NCBI GenBank assembly: GCA_023392225.1
Contig: JAEVZM010000366.1
Coordinates: 1 to 16,400, forward strand
Source: Pseudomonadota bacterium
GTDB lineage: Bacteria; Pseudomonadota; Alphaproteobacteria; Rhizobiales; Kaistiaceae
Length of the DNA stretch: 16,400 nucleotides
Reading direction: 5' to 3'
This document shows positions 6,151 to 12,850 of this stretch, in pieces (the stretch's first letter is position 1; each line of letters opens with the position of its first letter). Under the pieces are notes generated by a model that was given only the letters and a program-made list of their open reading frames with translations, was not told the DNA's origin and ran no database searches. The position numbers were made by a program, and so were the translations under genes.

Positions 6151-7482
6151 ATGCGCCTCAGCCGCTACTTCCTGCCCACGCTTCGCGAGACGCCGAAGGA
6201 AGCCGAGATCGTCTCGCACCGGCTGATGCTGCGCGGCGGGCTGATTCGACAGCAGGCTGCCGGCATCTATTCCTGGCTGCCGCTCGGCAAGCGCGTGCTG
6301 GCCAACATCGAGACCATCGTGCGCGAGGAGCAGAACCGCGCCGGCGCCATCGAGATCCTGATGCCGACCATCCAGCCCGCCGATCTCTGGCGCGAGAGCG
6401 GTCGCTACGACGACTACGGCAAGGAGATGCTGCGCATCGAGGACCGGCATGAGCGCGAGATGCTCTACGGCCCGACCAACGAGGAGATGGTGACGGAGAT
6501 TTTCCGCGCCTATGTCAGCTCCTACCGCTCGCTGCCGCTCAATCTCTATCACATCCAGTGGAAGTTCCGGGACGAGGTGCGGCCCCGCTTCGGCGTGATG
6601 CGCGGGCGCGAGTTCCTGATGAAGGATGCCTATTCCTTCGACGTCGACGAGGCCGCCGCGCGCCTCTCCTACAACCGCATGTTCGTCGCCTATCTGCGCA
6701 CCTTCGCGCGCATGGGCCTGACTGCGATCCCGATGCGGGCCGAGACCGGACCGATCGGCGGCGATCTCAGCCACGAGTTCCTGGTGCTCGCCGAAACGGG
6801 CGAATCGGGCGTCTTCCTCAATCGCGACCTTCTTTCCGCGCCGGTTCCGGGCGAGGACGTCGACTACGACGCCGACCTGACGCCGCTGATCGCCCCGTGG
6901 ACCGCGCTCTATGCGGCGACCGAGGACGTGCACGATGCGGCGCGCTTCGAGGCCGAGGTGCCGGAGGACAAGCGGCTCCACACCCGCGGCATCGAGGTCG
7001 GGCAGATCTTCTACTTCGGTACCAAGTATTCGGAGCCGATGAAGGCCGTTGTGGCCGGACCCGACGGGGTCGATCGCCCGATCCATGGCGGCTCCTACGG
7101 CGTCGGCGTGTCGCGGCTACTCGGGGCGATCATCGAAGCCTCGCATGACGATGCCGGGATCATCTGGCCGGACGCAGTGGCGCCGTTCGCGGTTGGGCTG
7201 ATCAACCTCAAGCCGGGCGATGCGGCCACCGACGCGGCGGCGGAGGGAATCTACGAGCGCCTCACGAACGCCGGAATCGAGGTTCTCTACGATGATCTCG
7301 ACAACCGGGCCGGGGCCAAGTTCGCGACGATGGATTTGATCGGCCTGCCGTGGCAGATCATTGTCGGCCCAAAGGGAATCGCGGCGGGCGAGGTCGAGGT
7401 GAAGCGTCGCGCGACCGGCGAACGGGAGACCCTGAGCATCGATGGCGCAGTCAACCGACTCGTTGCAAGCGCCAGCGGCTGA
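6151..7482 (+). CDS. proS: prolyl-tRNA synthetase, short (editing-domain-free) type
   Basis: This class II aminoacyl-tRNA synthetase charges tRNA-Pro with proline in the cytosol. It has 443 residues, about 130 fewer than the E. coli enzyme. The N-terminus MRLSRYFLPTLRE is the family standard, which fixes the start at 6151. The TNE substrate loop is at 109-111, motif 2 begins FRDEVRPRF at 139-147 and continues to KDAYSF at 158-163, and motif 3 GSYGVGVSR is at 314-322. An anticodon-binding domain follows (about 345-440; FAVGLINL, IEVLYDDLDNRAGAKF, GLPWQIIVG). Only about 150 residues separate motifs 2 and 3, so the INS cis-editing domain is missing, as is usual in alphaproteobacteria. The last 41 bases overlap the lolC/E reading frame. 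Confidence 0.96.
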   Translation: MRLSRYFLPTLRETPKEAEIVSHRLMLRGGLIRQQAAGIYSWLPLGKRVLANIETIVREEQNRAGAIEILMPTIQPADLWRESGRYDDYGKEMLRIEDRHEREMLYGPTNEEMVTEIFRAYVSSYRSLPLNLYHIQWKFRDEVRPRFGVMRGREFLMKDAYSFDVDEAAARLSYNRMFVAYLRTFARMGLTAIPMRAETGPIGGDLSHEFLVLAETGESGVFLNRDLLSAPVPGEDVDYDADLTPLIAPWTALYAATEDVHDAARFEAEVPEDKRLHTRGIEVGQIFYFGTKYSEPMKAVVAGPDGVDRPIHGGSYGVGVSRLLGAIIEASHDDAGIIWPDAVAPFAVGLINLKPGDAATDAAAEGIYERLTNAGIEVLYDDLDNRAGAKFATMDLIGLPWQIIVGPKGIAAGEVEVKRRATGERETLSIDGAVNRLVASASG

Positions 7483-8782
7483 GCAGCCCCGGGCCCGTCC
7501 GAAAGGCTCGGCGCGCCCGGCGCCGACCGCCACCCGTCCGTTCGCGCGCTTCGAGTGGATGATCGCGGGGCGTTATCTGCGCGCCCGTCGACGCGAGGCA
7601 TTCATCTCGGTCATCGCCGGTTTTTCGTTCATCGGGATCATGCTCGGCGTGGCGACGCTGATCATCGTGATGGCGGTGATGAACGGCTTCCGCGCCCAGC
7701 TCATCGACAAGATCCTCGGCCTCAACGGCCACCTCATCGTGCAGCCGATCGACGGGCCGCTGACCGACTATGGCCCGGTGTCGGACCGCATCTCGGTCGT
7801 CGACGGCGTGGTCTCGGTCGTGCCCCTGGTCGAGGGCCAGGCGCTGGCGAGCGGCCAGGAGACGTCGAGCGGGGTGATCGTGCGCGGCGTGCGCGACCAG
7901 GACCTGCCGAACGTCCGGGGCGTCGCCAACAACGTCAAGCTCGGCACGCTCGAGAACTTCTCGCAGTCGGGCGGCGTGGCGATCGGCACGCGGCTCGCCG
8001 CCTCGCTCGGGCTGACCATAGGCAGCAACATCACCATCGTCTCGCCCCGCGGCAACGTCACGCCGATGGGGGTGACGCCGCGGATCAAGTCCTATCCCGT
8101 CGTGGCGATCTTCGAGATCGGCATGTCGGAATACGACTCGAGCTTCGTGTTCATGCCGTTCGAGGAGGCGCAGGCCTATTTCAACCTCGATGACGAGGCG
8201 AGTGCGATCGAGATCTATCTCAAGCATCCCGACGACGTCGACGCGATGCGCGTGCCGATCGAGCAGGCGGCGGAGCGCCAGATCATGCTGACCGACTGGC
8301 AGCAGCGGAACATGACCTTCTTCTCCGCGCTCCAGGTCGAGCGGAACGTGATGTTCGTGATCCTCAGCCTGATCATCCTGATCGCGGCGCTCAACATCAT
8401 CTCCGGGCTGACCATGCTGGTGAAGGAGAAGGGCCACGCCATCGCCATCCTCAGGACGATGGGCGCCTCGCGCGGTGCGATCATGCGCATCTTCTTTATC
8501 ATCGGCTCTTCGATCGGGACCATCGGCACGCTCGCCGGCTTCCTGTTCGGCGTGCTGATCTCGCTGAACATCGAGACCATCCGCGGCTGGATCGCGAGCC
8601 TCACCACCACCGACGTGTTCTCGCCCGAGCTCTACTTCCTCAGCCAGCTGCCGGCGGACATGGATGCCGGCGAGACCATCTCGGTGATCATCATGGCGCT
8701 GGCGCTGTCGTTCCTCGCCACGATCTATCCGGCCTGGCGGGCCGCAAGGCTCGATCCGGTCGAGGCGCTTCGCTACGAATGA
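7442..8782 (+). CDS. lolC: lipoprotein-releasing ABC transporter permease (LolC/LolE family)
   Basis: This is the inner-membrane permease of the Lol system, which extracts mature lipoproteins from the inner membrane for transfer to LolA and the outer membrane. The product is 446 residues. The first helix is at about 55-80 (ISVIAGFSFIGIMLGVATL), followed by a large periplasmic MacB-like domain (about 85-300). Three further helices lie at about 303-328, 350-376 and 413-434 (FtsX-like domain), with the conserved TLVKEKG-type loop (here MLVKEKGHAIAILRTMGAS). The N-terminal 35 residues are polar and Pro/Ala/Arg-rich. The ATG at 7442 lies 41 bases inside proS; TTG at 7463 or a start nearer to FEWMIAGRYLRARR would also work. 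It overlaps lolD by four bases. Only one permease is present here; many alphaproteobacteria use one in place of separate LolC and LolE, so the C versus E label is conventional. Confidence 0.92.
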   Translation: MAQSTDSLQAPAAEQPRARPKGSARPAPTATRPFARFEWMIAGRYLRARRREAFISVIAGFSFIGIMLGVATLIIVMAVMNGFRAQLIDKILGLNGHLIVQPIDGPLTDYGPVSDRISVVDGVVSVVPLVEGQALASGQETSSGVIVRGVRDQDLPNVRGVANNVKLGTLENFSQSGGVAIGTRLAASLGLTIGSNITIVSPRGNVTPMGVTPRIKSYPVVAIFEIGMSEYDSSFVFMPFEEAQAYFNLDDEASAIEIYLKHPDDVDAMRVPIEQAAERQIMLTDWQQRNMTFFSALQVERNVMFVILSLIILIAALNIISGLTMLVKEKGHAIAILRTMGASRGAIMRIFFIIGSSIGTIGTLAGFLFGVLISLNIETIRGWIASLTTTDVFSPELYFLSQLPADMDAGETISVIIMALALSFLATIYPAWRAARLDPVEALRYE

Positions 8783-9489
8783 GCGCCGTCCCGCACTCCA
8801 TGCCGAGCCATGCCCAGCCGATCCTGCAATTGGTGGGGGTCGAGCGGCACTACACCGATGCCGCCGGCTCGCTCACCGTTCTCGACGGCGCCGACCTCGT
8901 CGTCCAGCCCGGCGAGCTCGTCGCGTTGGCCGCTCCCTCGGGGGCGGGCAAGTCGACGCTCCTCCACATCGCGGGACTTCTGGAGCGCCCGGACGGCGGC
9001 GACGTCGTCATCGGCGGCCGCTCGGCGGCGACGCTCAACGATGCCGAGCGCACCGCGATCCGCCGCACCCAGATCGGCTTCGTCTACCAGTTCCATCACC
9101 TGCTCGGGGAATTCAGCGCTCTCGAGAACGTCGTCATCCCGCAGCTCATCCGCGGCCTGCCGCGCAAGACCGCGGAGCAACGGGGCCTCCAGCTTCTCTC
9201 CTACATGCGGGTCAAGCACCGCGCCACGCACCGGCCGTCGGAGCTCTCGGGCGGCGAGCAGCAGCGTGTCGCCATTGCCCGCGCGGTCGCCAATGCGCCA
9301 CGGCTGTTGCTTGCCGACGAGCCGACGGGCAATCTGGACCCGACGACCGCCGGCTACGTGTTCGAGGCCTTGGCCAAGCTGGTGCGTGCGTCCCGGGTGG
9401 CAGCGCTGATCGCCACCCACAACCACGACCTCGCCGACCGCATGGACCGGCGGATCACCATTCGCGACGGCAAGGTGATCGAGGACTGA
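8779..9489 (+). CDS. lolD: lipoprotein-releasing system ATP-binding protein LolD
   Basis: This encodes the ATPase subunit that powers the Lol lipoprotein-release complex, bound to the cytoplasmic face of the inner membrane. It is 236 residues, the normal length. The Walker A motif APSGAGKST is at 52-60, the Q-loop Gln at 104 (FVYQFHHLL), the ABC signature LSGGEQQR at 156-163, Walker B LLLADEP at 176-182, and the switch His at 214 (ATHNHDL). The first Walker A position is Ala where many ABC proteins have Gly; this is a non-catalytic position. The ATG at 8779 overlaps the permease stop (ATGA), and adjacency to a LolC/E-type permease supports LolD over other MacB-like ATPases. About 12 polar residues precede the usual first strand (ILQLVGVERHY). 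Confidence 0.94.
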   Translation: MSAVPHSMPSHAQPILQLVGVERHYTDAAGSLTVLDGADLVVQPGELVALAAPSGAGKSTLLHIAGLLERPDGGDVVIGGRSAATLNDAERTAIRRTQIGFVYQFHHLLGEFSALENVVIPQLIRGLPRKTAEQRGLQLLSYMRVKHRATHRPSELSGGEQQRVAIARAVANAPRLLLADEPTGNLDPTTAGYVFEALAKLVRASRVAALIATHNHDLADRMDRRITIRDGKVIED

Positions 9490-9490
9490 C

Positions 9491-9496
9491 AGGAGG
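9491..9496 (+). promoter_or_regulatory. Shine-Dalgarno of the lytic transglycosylase gene
   Basis: A perfect AGGAGG lies seven bases before the ATG at 9504 and directly after the lolD stop. It fixes the start of that gene and suggests independent, strong translation initiation rather than coupling by overlap. Confidence 0.85.
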
Positions 9497-9503
9497 CACG
9501 CGG

Positions 9504-10421
9504 ATGACCGTCCGCATCGCCGTCCCGCTCCTGGTGGCAATGCTGGTGCTCGGTGCCGGCACCGCGTCGTCGTTTGCCGAGACGACGGGGGACGAGCCGG
9601 CCGCCGAAGCCCAGCCCAAGCCCGAGCTGACCCGCGCGACGATCTGTTCGCTGATCGACGCGGCCGCCGCGCGCCACGACCTGCCGGTCGAGTTCTTCAC
9701 CCGCCTGATCTGGAAGGAGAGCCGCTTCCGGCAGGATGCGGTGAGCCCGAAGGGCGCGCAGGGCATCGCCCAGTTCATGCCGGGCACGGCGGCGCTCCGC
9801 GGTCTCGCCGATCCGTTCGACGCCACCGAGGCGATCGCGACCTCGGCCGACTACCTTCGCGACCTCCGCGAGCGGTTCGGCAATCTCGGGCTCGCCGCAG
9901 CGGCCTACAATGCCGGCGAGAAGCGGGTCACCGACTGGCGCGCCGGGACCGGCGGCCTTCCTTACGAGACGCGCGACTACGTGATCTCGATCACCGGACG
10001 GAGCGCCGAGGACTGGAACCTGCCGGGGGCGGAGTGGAAGGCGCCGGACCGGCCGCTGCCACCGGACGAGCGCCCGCCCGGCTCCTGCCTCGGGGTCGTG
10101 GCGCTGATCGGCAAGTCCGGCGCCGGCATGGCGGTCGTCGCCAACTATCCCAAAGCCGACTGGGCGCCATGGGGCGTGCAGGTCGCCGGCAACTTCTCGC
10201 TCAACCGGGCGATGGCGAGCTATGCTGCGCTCCAGAACCGGCATGGCGACATTCTCGGCGGGCAGCCGCCGATGGTGGTGCGCGGGGTCAACCGCAGCCG
10301 TGGCAATGCGGCGCTCTACCAGCTCCGGGTGCCGGCGCAGAGCCGCGACGAGGCCGGCGATATCTGCAAGCGGCTCAAGGCGGCGGGTGCGGCTTGCGTC
10401 GTTCTGAAGACGGGAAACTAG
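9504..10421 (+). CDS. exported lytic transglycosylase with C-terminal SPOR-like domain
   Basis: This is predicted to cleave peptidoglycan glycan strands in the periplasm, leaving 1,6-anhydro-MurNAc ends. The 305-residue protein begins with a signal peptide (hydrophobic core about 5-19, likely cleavage after SFA, residue 25). The SLT domain spans about 45-165, with catalytic Glu72 in WKESRF, then GAQGIAQFMPGTA (84-96) and AAYNAGEKRV (133-142). These are the standard family 1 soluble lytic transglycosylase motifs. After a Pro-rich linker (about 180-193), residues 223-300 (WGVQVAGNFSLNRAMASY ... YQLRV ... CKRLKAAGAACVVL) have the pattern of a SPOR domain. SPOR domains bind denuded glycan at the division site. 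The nearest relatives are MltE/Slt-like enzymes; I do not assign a gene symbol. The start is fixed by the AGGAGG at 9491. Confidence 0.88.
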   Translation: MTVRIAVPLLVAMLVLGAGTASSFAETTGDEPAAEAQPKPELTRATICSLIDAAAARHDLPVEFFTRLIWKESRFRQDAVSPKGAQGIAQFMPGTAALRGLADPFDATEAIATSADYLRDLRERFGNLGLAAAAYNAGEKRVTDWRAGTGGLPYETRDYVISITGRSAEDWNLPGAEWKAPDRPLPPDERPPGSCLGVVALIGKSGAGMAVVANYPKADWAPWGVQVAGNFSLNRAMASYAALQNRHGDILGGQPPMVVRGVNRSRGNAALYQLRVPAQSRDEAGDICKRLKAAGAACVVLKTGN

Positions 10422-10427
10422 GAGGGG
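10421..10427 (+). promoter_or_regulatory. Shine-Dalgarno of the aldo/keto reductase gene
   Basis: GGAGGGG begins at the last base of the preceding stop codon and stands nine bases before the ATG at 10437. It supports that start and indicates likely co-transcription with the lytic transglycosylase gene, since there is no room for a separate promoter outside the upstream coding region. Confidence 0.75.
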
Positions 10428-10436
10428 ACAGCTCCC

Positions 10437-11267
10437 ATGCAGGTGGTTGAAGCGCATGGCGCGCGCATTCCGGTGGTCGGCTTCGGCACGTGGCGCCTGA
10501 CCGGGGAGACCTGCGCCAGCGCCGTGACTGAGGCGCTTCGCGCCGGCTATCGCCACATCGACACCGCCGCCGCCTATGGCAACGAGGCGGAGGTGGGGGA
10601 GGGGCTCCGCGTCGCCGGCGTGCCGCGCGAGGAGGTGTTCGTCACCACCAAGGTCATGCCGCAGGACCTCGAGGACAGCGCCTTCCAGCGGACCCTCGAC
10701 CGCAGCCTCGACCAGCTCGGCATCGGCGAGGTCGACCTGGTGCTGATCCACTGGCCGAGCCGCGAGCTGCCGATGGAGGACTGCATGGCCTCCCTCAACC
10801 ACGCCCGCTCGCGCGGGGCGGCGCGCCACATCGGCGTCTCCAACTTCACCACGGCGCTGCTCCGCGAGGCGTGGGCGGCGACCGACGCGCCGCTGGTCAC
10901 CAACCAGTGCGAATATCATCCCTATCTCGCGCAGGATGCGCTTCTCGCCGCCTGCCACGAGTGGGGCATGGCCTTCACCGCCTACTCGCCGCTCGGCCGG
11001 CAGCGGGTGCTCGACGACCCGGTGATCACGGCGATCGCCGCCCGTCATGCCCGCACGCCCGCGCAGGTGGTGCTGCGCTGGGATATCCAGCAGCCGGGCG
11101 TCGTCACCATCCCGAAGAGCGCGACGCCGGCCCGCATCCGCCAGAACCTCGACATCTTCGACTTCACGCTGTCCGACGAAGAGATGGCGGCAATCTCGGC
11201 CCTCGGCGCAGCGCATCGGCACCGCATCGCCAATTTCGGCGGCCTCGCGCCCGCGTGGGACGATTGA
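10437..11267 (+). CDS. aldo/keto reductase (DkgA/DkgB-like)
   Basis: This is an NADPH-dependent reductase of small aldehydes and ketones with a TIM-barrel fold, cytosolic. It is 276 residues, matching the short AKR5-type enzymes such as 2,5-diketo-D-gluconate reductase. The full catalytic tetrad is visible: Asp42 and Tyr47 in HIDTAAAYGNE, Lys72 in TTKVMP, and His105 in LVLIHWP. Also typical are IGVSNF (132-137), TNQCEYHP (155-162), YSPLGRQRVL, and the nucleotide 2'-phosphate segment IPKSATPARIRQN (225-237), which favours NADPH. The true substrate cannot be deduced; methylglyoxal or other reactive carbonyls are plausible by family. No signal peptide is seen, unlike its two exported neighbours. 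Confidence 0.93.
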   Translation: MQVVEAHGARIPVVGFGTWRLTGETCASAVTEALRAGYRHIDTAAAYGNEAEVGEGLRVAGVPREEVFVTTKVMPQDLEDSAFQRTLDRSLDQLGIGEVDLVLIHWPSRELPMEDCMASLNHARSRGAARHIGVSNFTTALLREAWAATDAPLVTNQCEYHPYLAQDALLAACHEWGMAFTAYSPLGRQRVLDDPVITAIAARHARTPAQVVLRWDIQQPGVVTIPKSATPARIRQNLDIFDFTLSDEEMAAISALGAAHRHRIANFGGLAPAWDD

Positions 11268-11323
11268 CGGTCGCGCCCGCGTAGATTTCCTGTAGCATCC
11301 GGCCGGTCGCGTCGGGGGATGGG

Positions 11324-12475
11324 ATGAGCCGGATAGTGGTCTTCGTGGCGGCGCTTCTTGCCGGCCTCGCCGGCGTGCGCGCCAGCGATTTCTACGCCGT
11401 GTCGCCCACTGACCTCCGCGGGCCTCCCGGCACCCTGATCCGCTACGAAGGCCTGACCAATGTCCGACTCACGGACGCGATGGCCTATCGCATCCTCTAC
11501 CGCTCGACCGGGATGCGCGGCGAGCCGATCGCGGTCTCGGGCATGGCGATCGTGCCGTTCGCCCGCCCGCCCGGCGGCGAGTCGCCGGTCGTCGCCTGGG
11601 CACACGGCACGACGGGAATCGTGCCGCCCTGCGCGCCGTCGCTGCTGCCGAAGCCGATGAAGTCGATCGTCGCCATCAACGAGCTGCTGGGCGGGCACTT
11701 CGTCATTGCCGCCACGGACTATCCGGGTCTCGGTGCCGGCACGATGCATCCCTACCTCGTCGGGGAGAGCGAAGCGCGGGCCGTGCTCGATTCGGTGCGG
11801 GCTGTCCGCCAGCTCGACCCCCATGCCGGTGCGCGGTTCGCCGTCTTCGGGCATTCCCAGGGCGGTCACGCCGCCCTTTGGACTGGGCAGGTCCAGAAGC
11901 GCTATGCGCCGGAGCTCGACCTCGTCGGCGTTGCCGCGCTCGCGCCCGCGACCGAGCTCGGCAGGCTCTTCACCGACGACATCCACCGCCTCTCCGGGCG
12001 GATCCTCAGCGGACTGGTCATGGAATCCTGGTCCGACCCGCGCATCTATGGTGCGCCGCTCGACTTGCTCATCTCGCGGTCGGAGCAGGCCGCGTTCGCC
12101 GGCATCGGCCGCGAGTGTATCGACATCGTTCCGGATGAGATCGACGATCTGCGTCTCAACAAGCGGGTTCCGAGCAATTTCCTCAAGGTCTCGCCGACCG
12201 AGGTCGAGCCCTGGCGCTCGCTGATTGCGCGGAACGTACCGCCGGCCGTGCGGATGGCGGCACCGGTCTACATCGCGCAGGGCCTCGCCGACACGACGGT
12301 CGACCCGCCCGTCACCGCCAACTATGTCGCACGGCTGTGCCGGAACGGCTCCGTCGTCTCCTACCAGACGTTCCCGGGCAAGACGCACGACACGATACGT
12401 AAGGCGGCGGCGCGGGCGACGGTCGAGTGGTTGCGGGACCGCTTCGCTGGGCGTCCCGCACCGGACTCCTGCTGA
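11324..12475 (+). CDS. exported secretory-type lipase / alpha-beta hydrolase
   Basis: This is predicted to be a serine hydrolase acting on esters outside the cytoplasm. The 383-residue protein starts with a signal peptide (about 1-20, MSRIVVFVAALLAGLAGVRA, cleavage before SDF). The oxyanion-type motif AHGTTG is at 93-98, the nucleophile elbow GHSQGGHA at 176-183 (Ser178), and the acid in QGLADTTVDP is Asp323 (or Asp327). The catalytic His355 lies in PGKTHDTI. This order and the lid-like insertion (about 205-300) fit the secretory lipase (LIP) family rather than small esterases. Four cysteines (103, 265, 339, 383) could form two disulfides in the periplasm. The start at 11324 is preceded by a G-rich Shine-Dalgarno (GGGGGA, about 11314-11319). 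Fifty-six bases separate it from the reductase. The substrate is unknown. Confidence 0.85.
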   Translation: MSRIVVFVAALLAGLAGVRASDFYAVSPTDLRGPPGTLIRYEGLTNVRLTDAMAYRILYRSTGMRGEPIAVSGMAIVPFARPPGGESPVVAWAHGTTGIVPPCAPSLLPKPMKSIVAINELLGGHFVIAATDYPGLGAGTMHPYLVGESEARAVLDSVRAVRQLDPHAGARFAVFGHSQGGHAALWTGQVQKRYAPELDLVGVAALAPATELGRLFTDDIHRLSGRILSGLVMESWSDPRIYGAPLDLLISRSEQAAFAGIGRECIDIVPDEIDDLRLNKRVPSNFLKVSPTEVEPWRSLIARNVPPAVRMAAPVYIAQGLADTTVDPPVTANYVARLCRNGSVVSYQTFPGKTHDTIRKAAARATVEWLRDRFAGRPAPDSC

Positions 12476-12507
12476 CAGCGGCTGACATCGCGGTGCAGCA
12501 TCGCTAT

Positions 12508-12849
12508 ATGAACGCGACGCGCGACGGTCCGGATTCCGGCCCGGCGCAGAACGGCTATTGGCAGGACGGGATCGGACGGGTGGAGACGGAACTCGACATC
12601 GAGACGCGACGGCGGCGGCTTCACTTCCGCGCCTGGCATCGTGGCATCCGCGAGACGGACATCATCATGGGCCGCTTCGCCGACGCCGAGATCGCCTCGT
12701 TCACGCTCGACGAGATCGTCGCCTTCGAACGCGTCCTCGAGATACCCGACCATGACGTCCTCGCCTGGGTGACCGGGGCGCTGCCGGTGCCGCCCGAAGA
12801 CGAGTCCCCCATGCTCGCCCGCGTCCTCGCCTTCCACGGAACTCGCTGA
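12508..12849 (+). CDS. sdhE: FAD assembly factor SdhE (succinate dehydrogenase flavinylation factor)
   Basis: This small factor assists covalent attachment of FAD to the SdhA subunit of succinate dehydrogenase. The conserved core is RRRRLHFRAWHRGIRETDI with the signature RGIRE at residues 45-49, followed by MGRFAD, a helix TLDEIVAFERVLEIPDHDVLAWVTG, and a hydrophilic tail. From the ATG at 12508 it has 113 residues, about 20 more than typical because of a polar N-terminal extension. A GTG at 12493 is an alternative; an ATG at 12427 would overlap the lipase gene by 49 bases and is less likely. The ribosome site is weak. It ends one base before mfd, an arrangement often seen in alphaproteobacteria, which supports co-transcription. 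Confidence 0.9.
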   Translation: MNATRDGPDSGPAQNGYWQDGIGRVETELDIETRRRRLHFRAWHRGIRETDIIMGRFADAEIASFTLDEIVAFERVLEIPDHDVLAWVTGALPVPPEDESPMLARVLAFHGTR

Positions 12850-12850
12850 C

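Noticed and set aside
5945..6226. Short + strand frames beginning at 5945 and 5958 between DUF1467 and proS
   Set aside because: They run into proS in different frames, lack ribosome sites, and encode Arg/Ser/Pro-rich sequence without recognisable motifs.
11264..11298. TTGACG at 11264-11269 with TAGCAT at 11293-11298 as a promoter for the lipase gene
   Set aside because: The spacing is 23 bases, too long for a standard promoter, and no better-spaced pair is visible.
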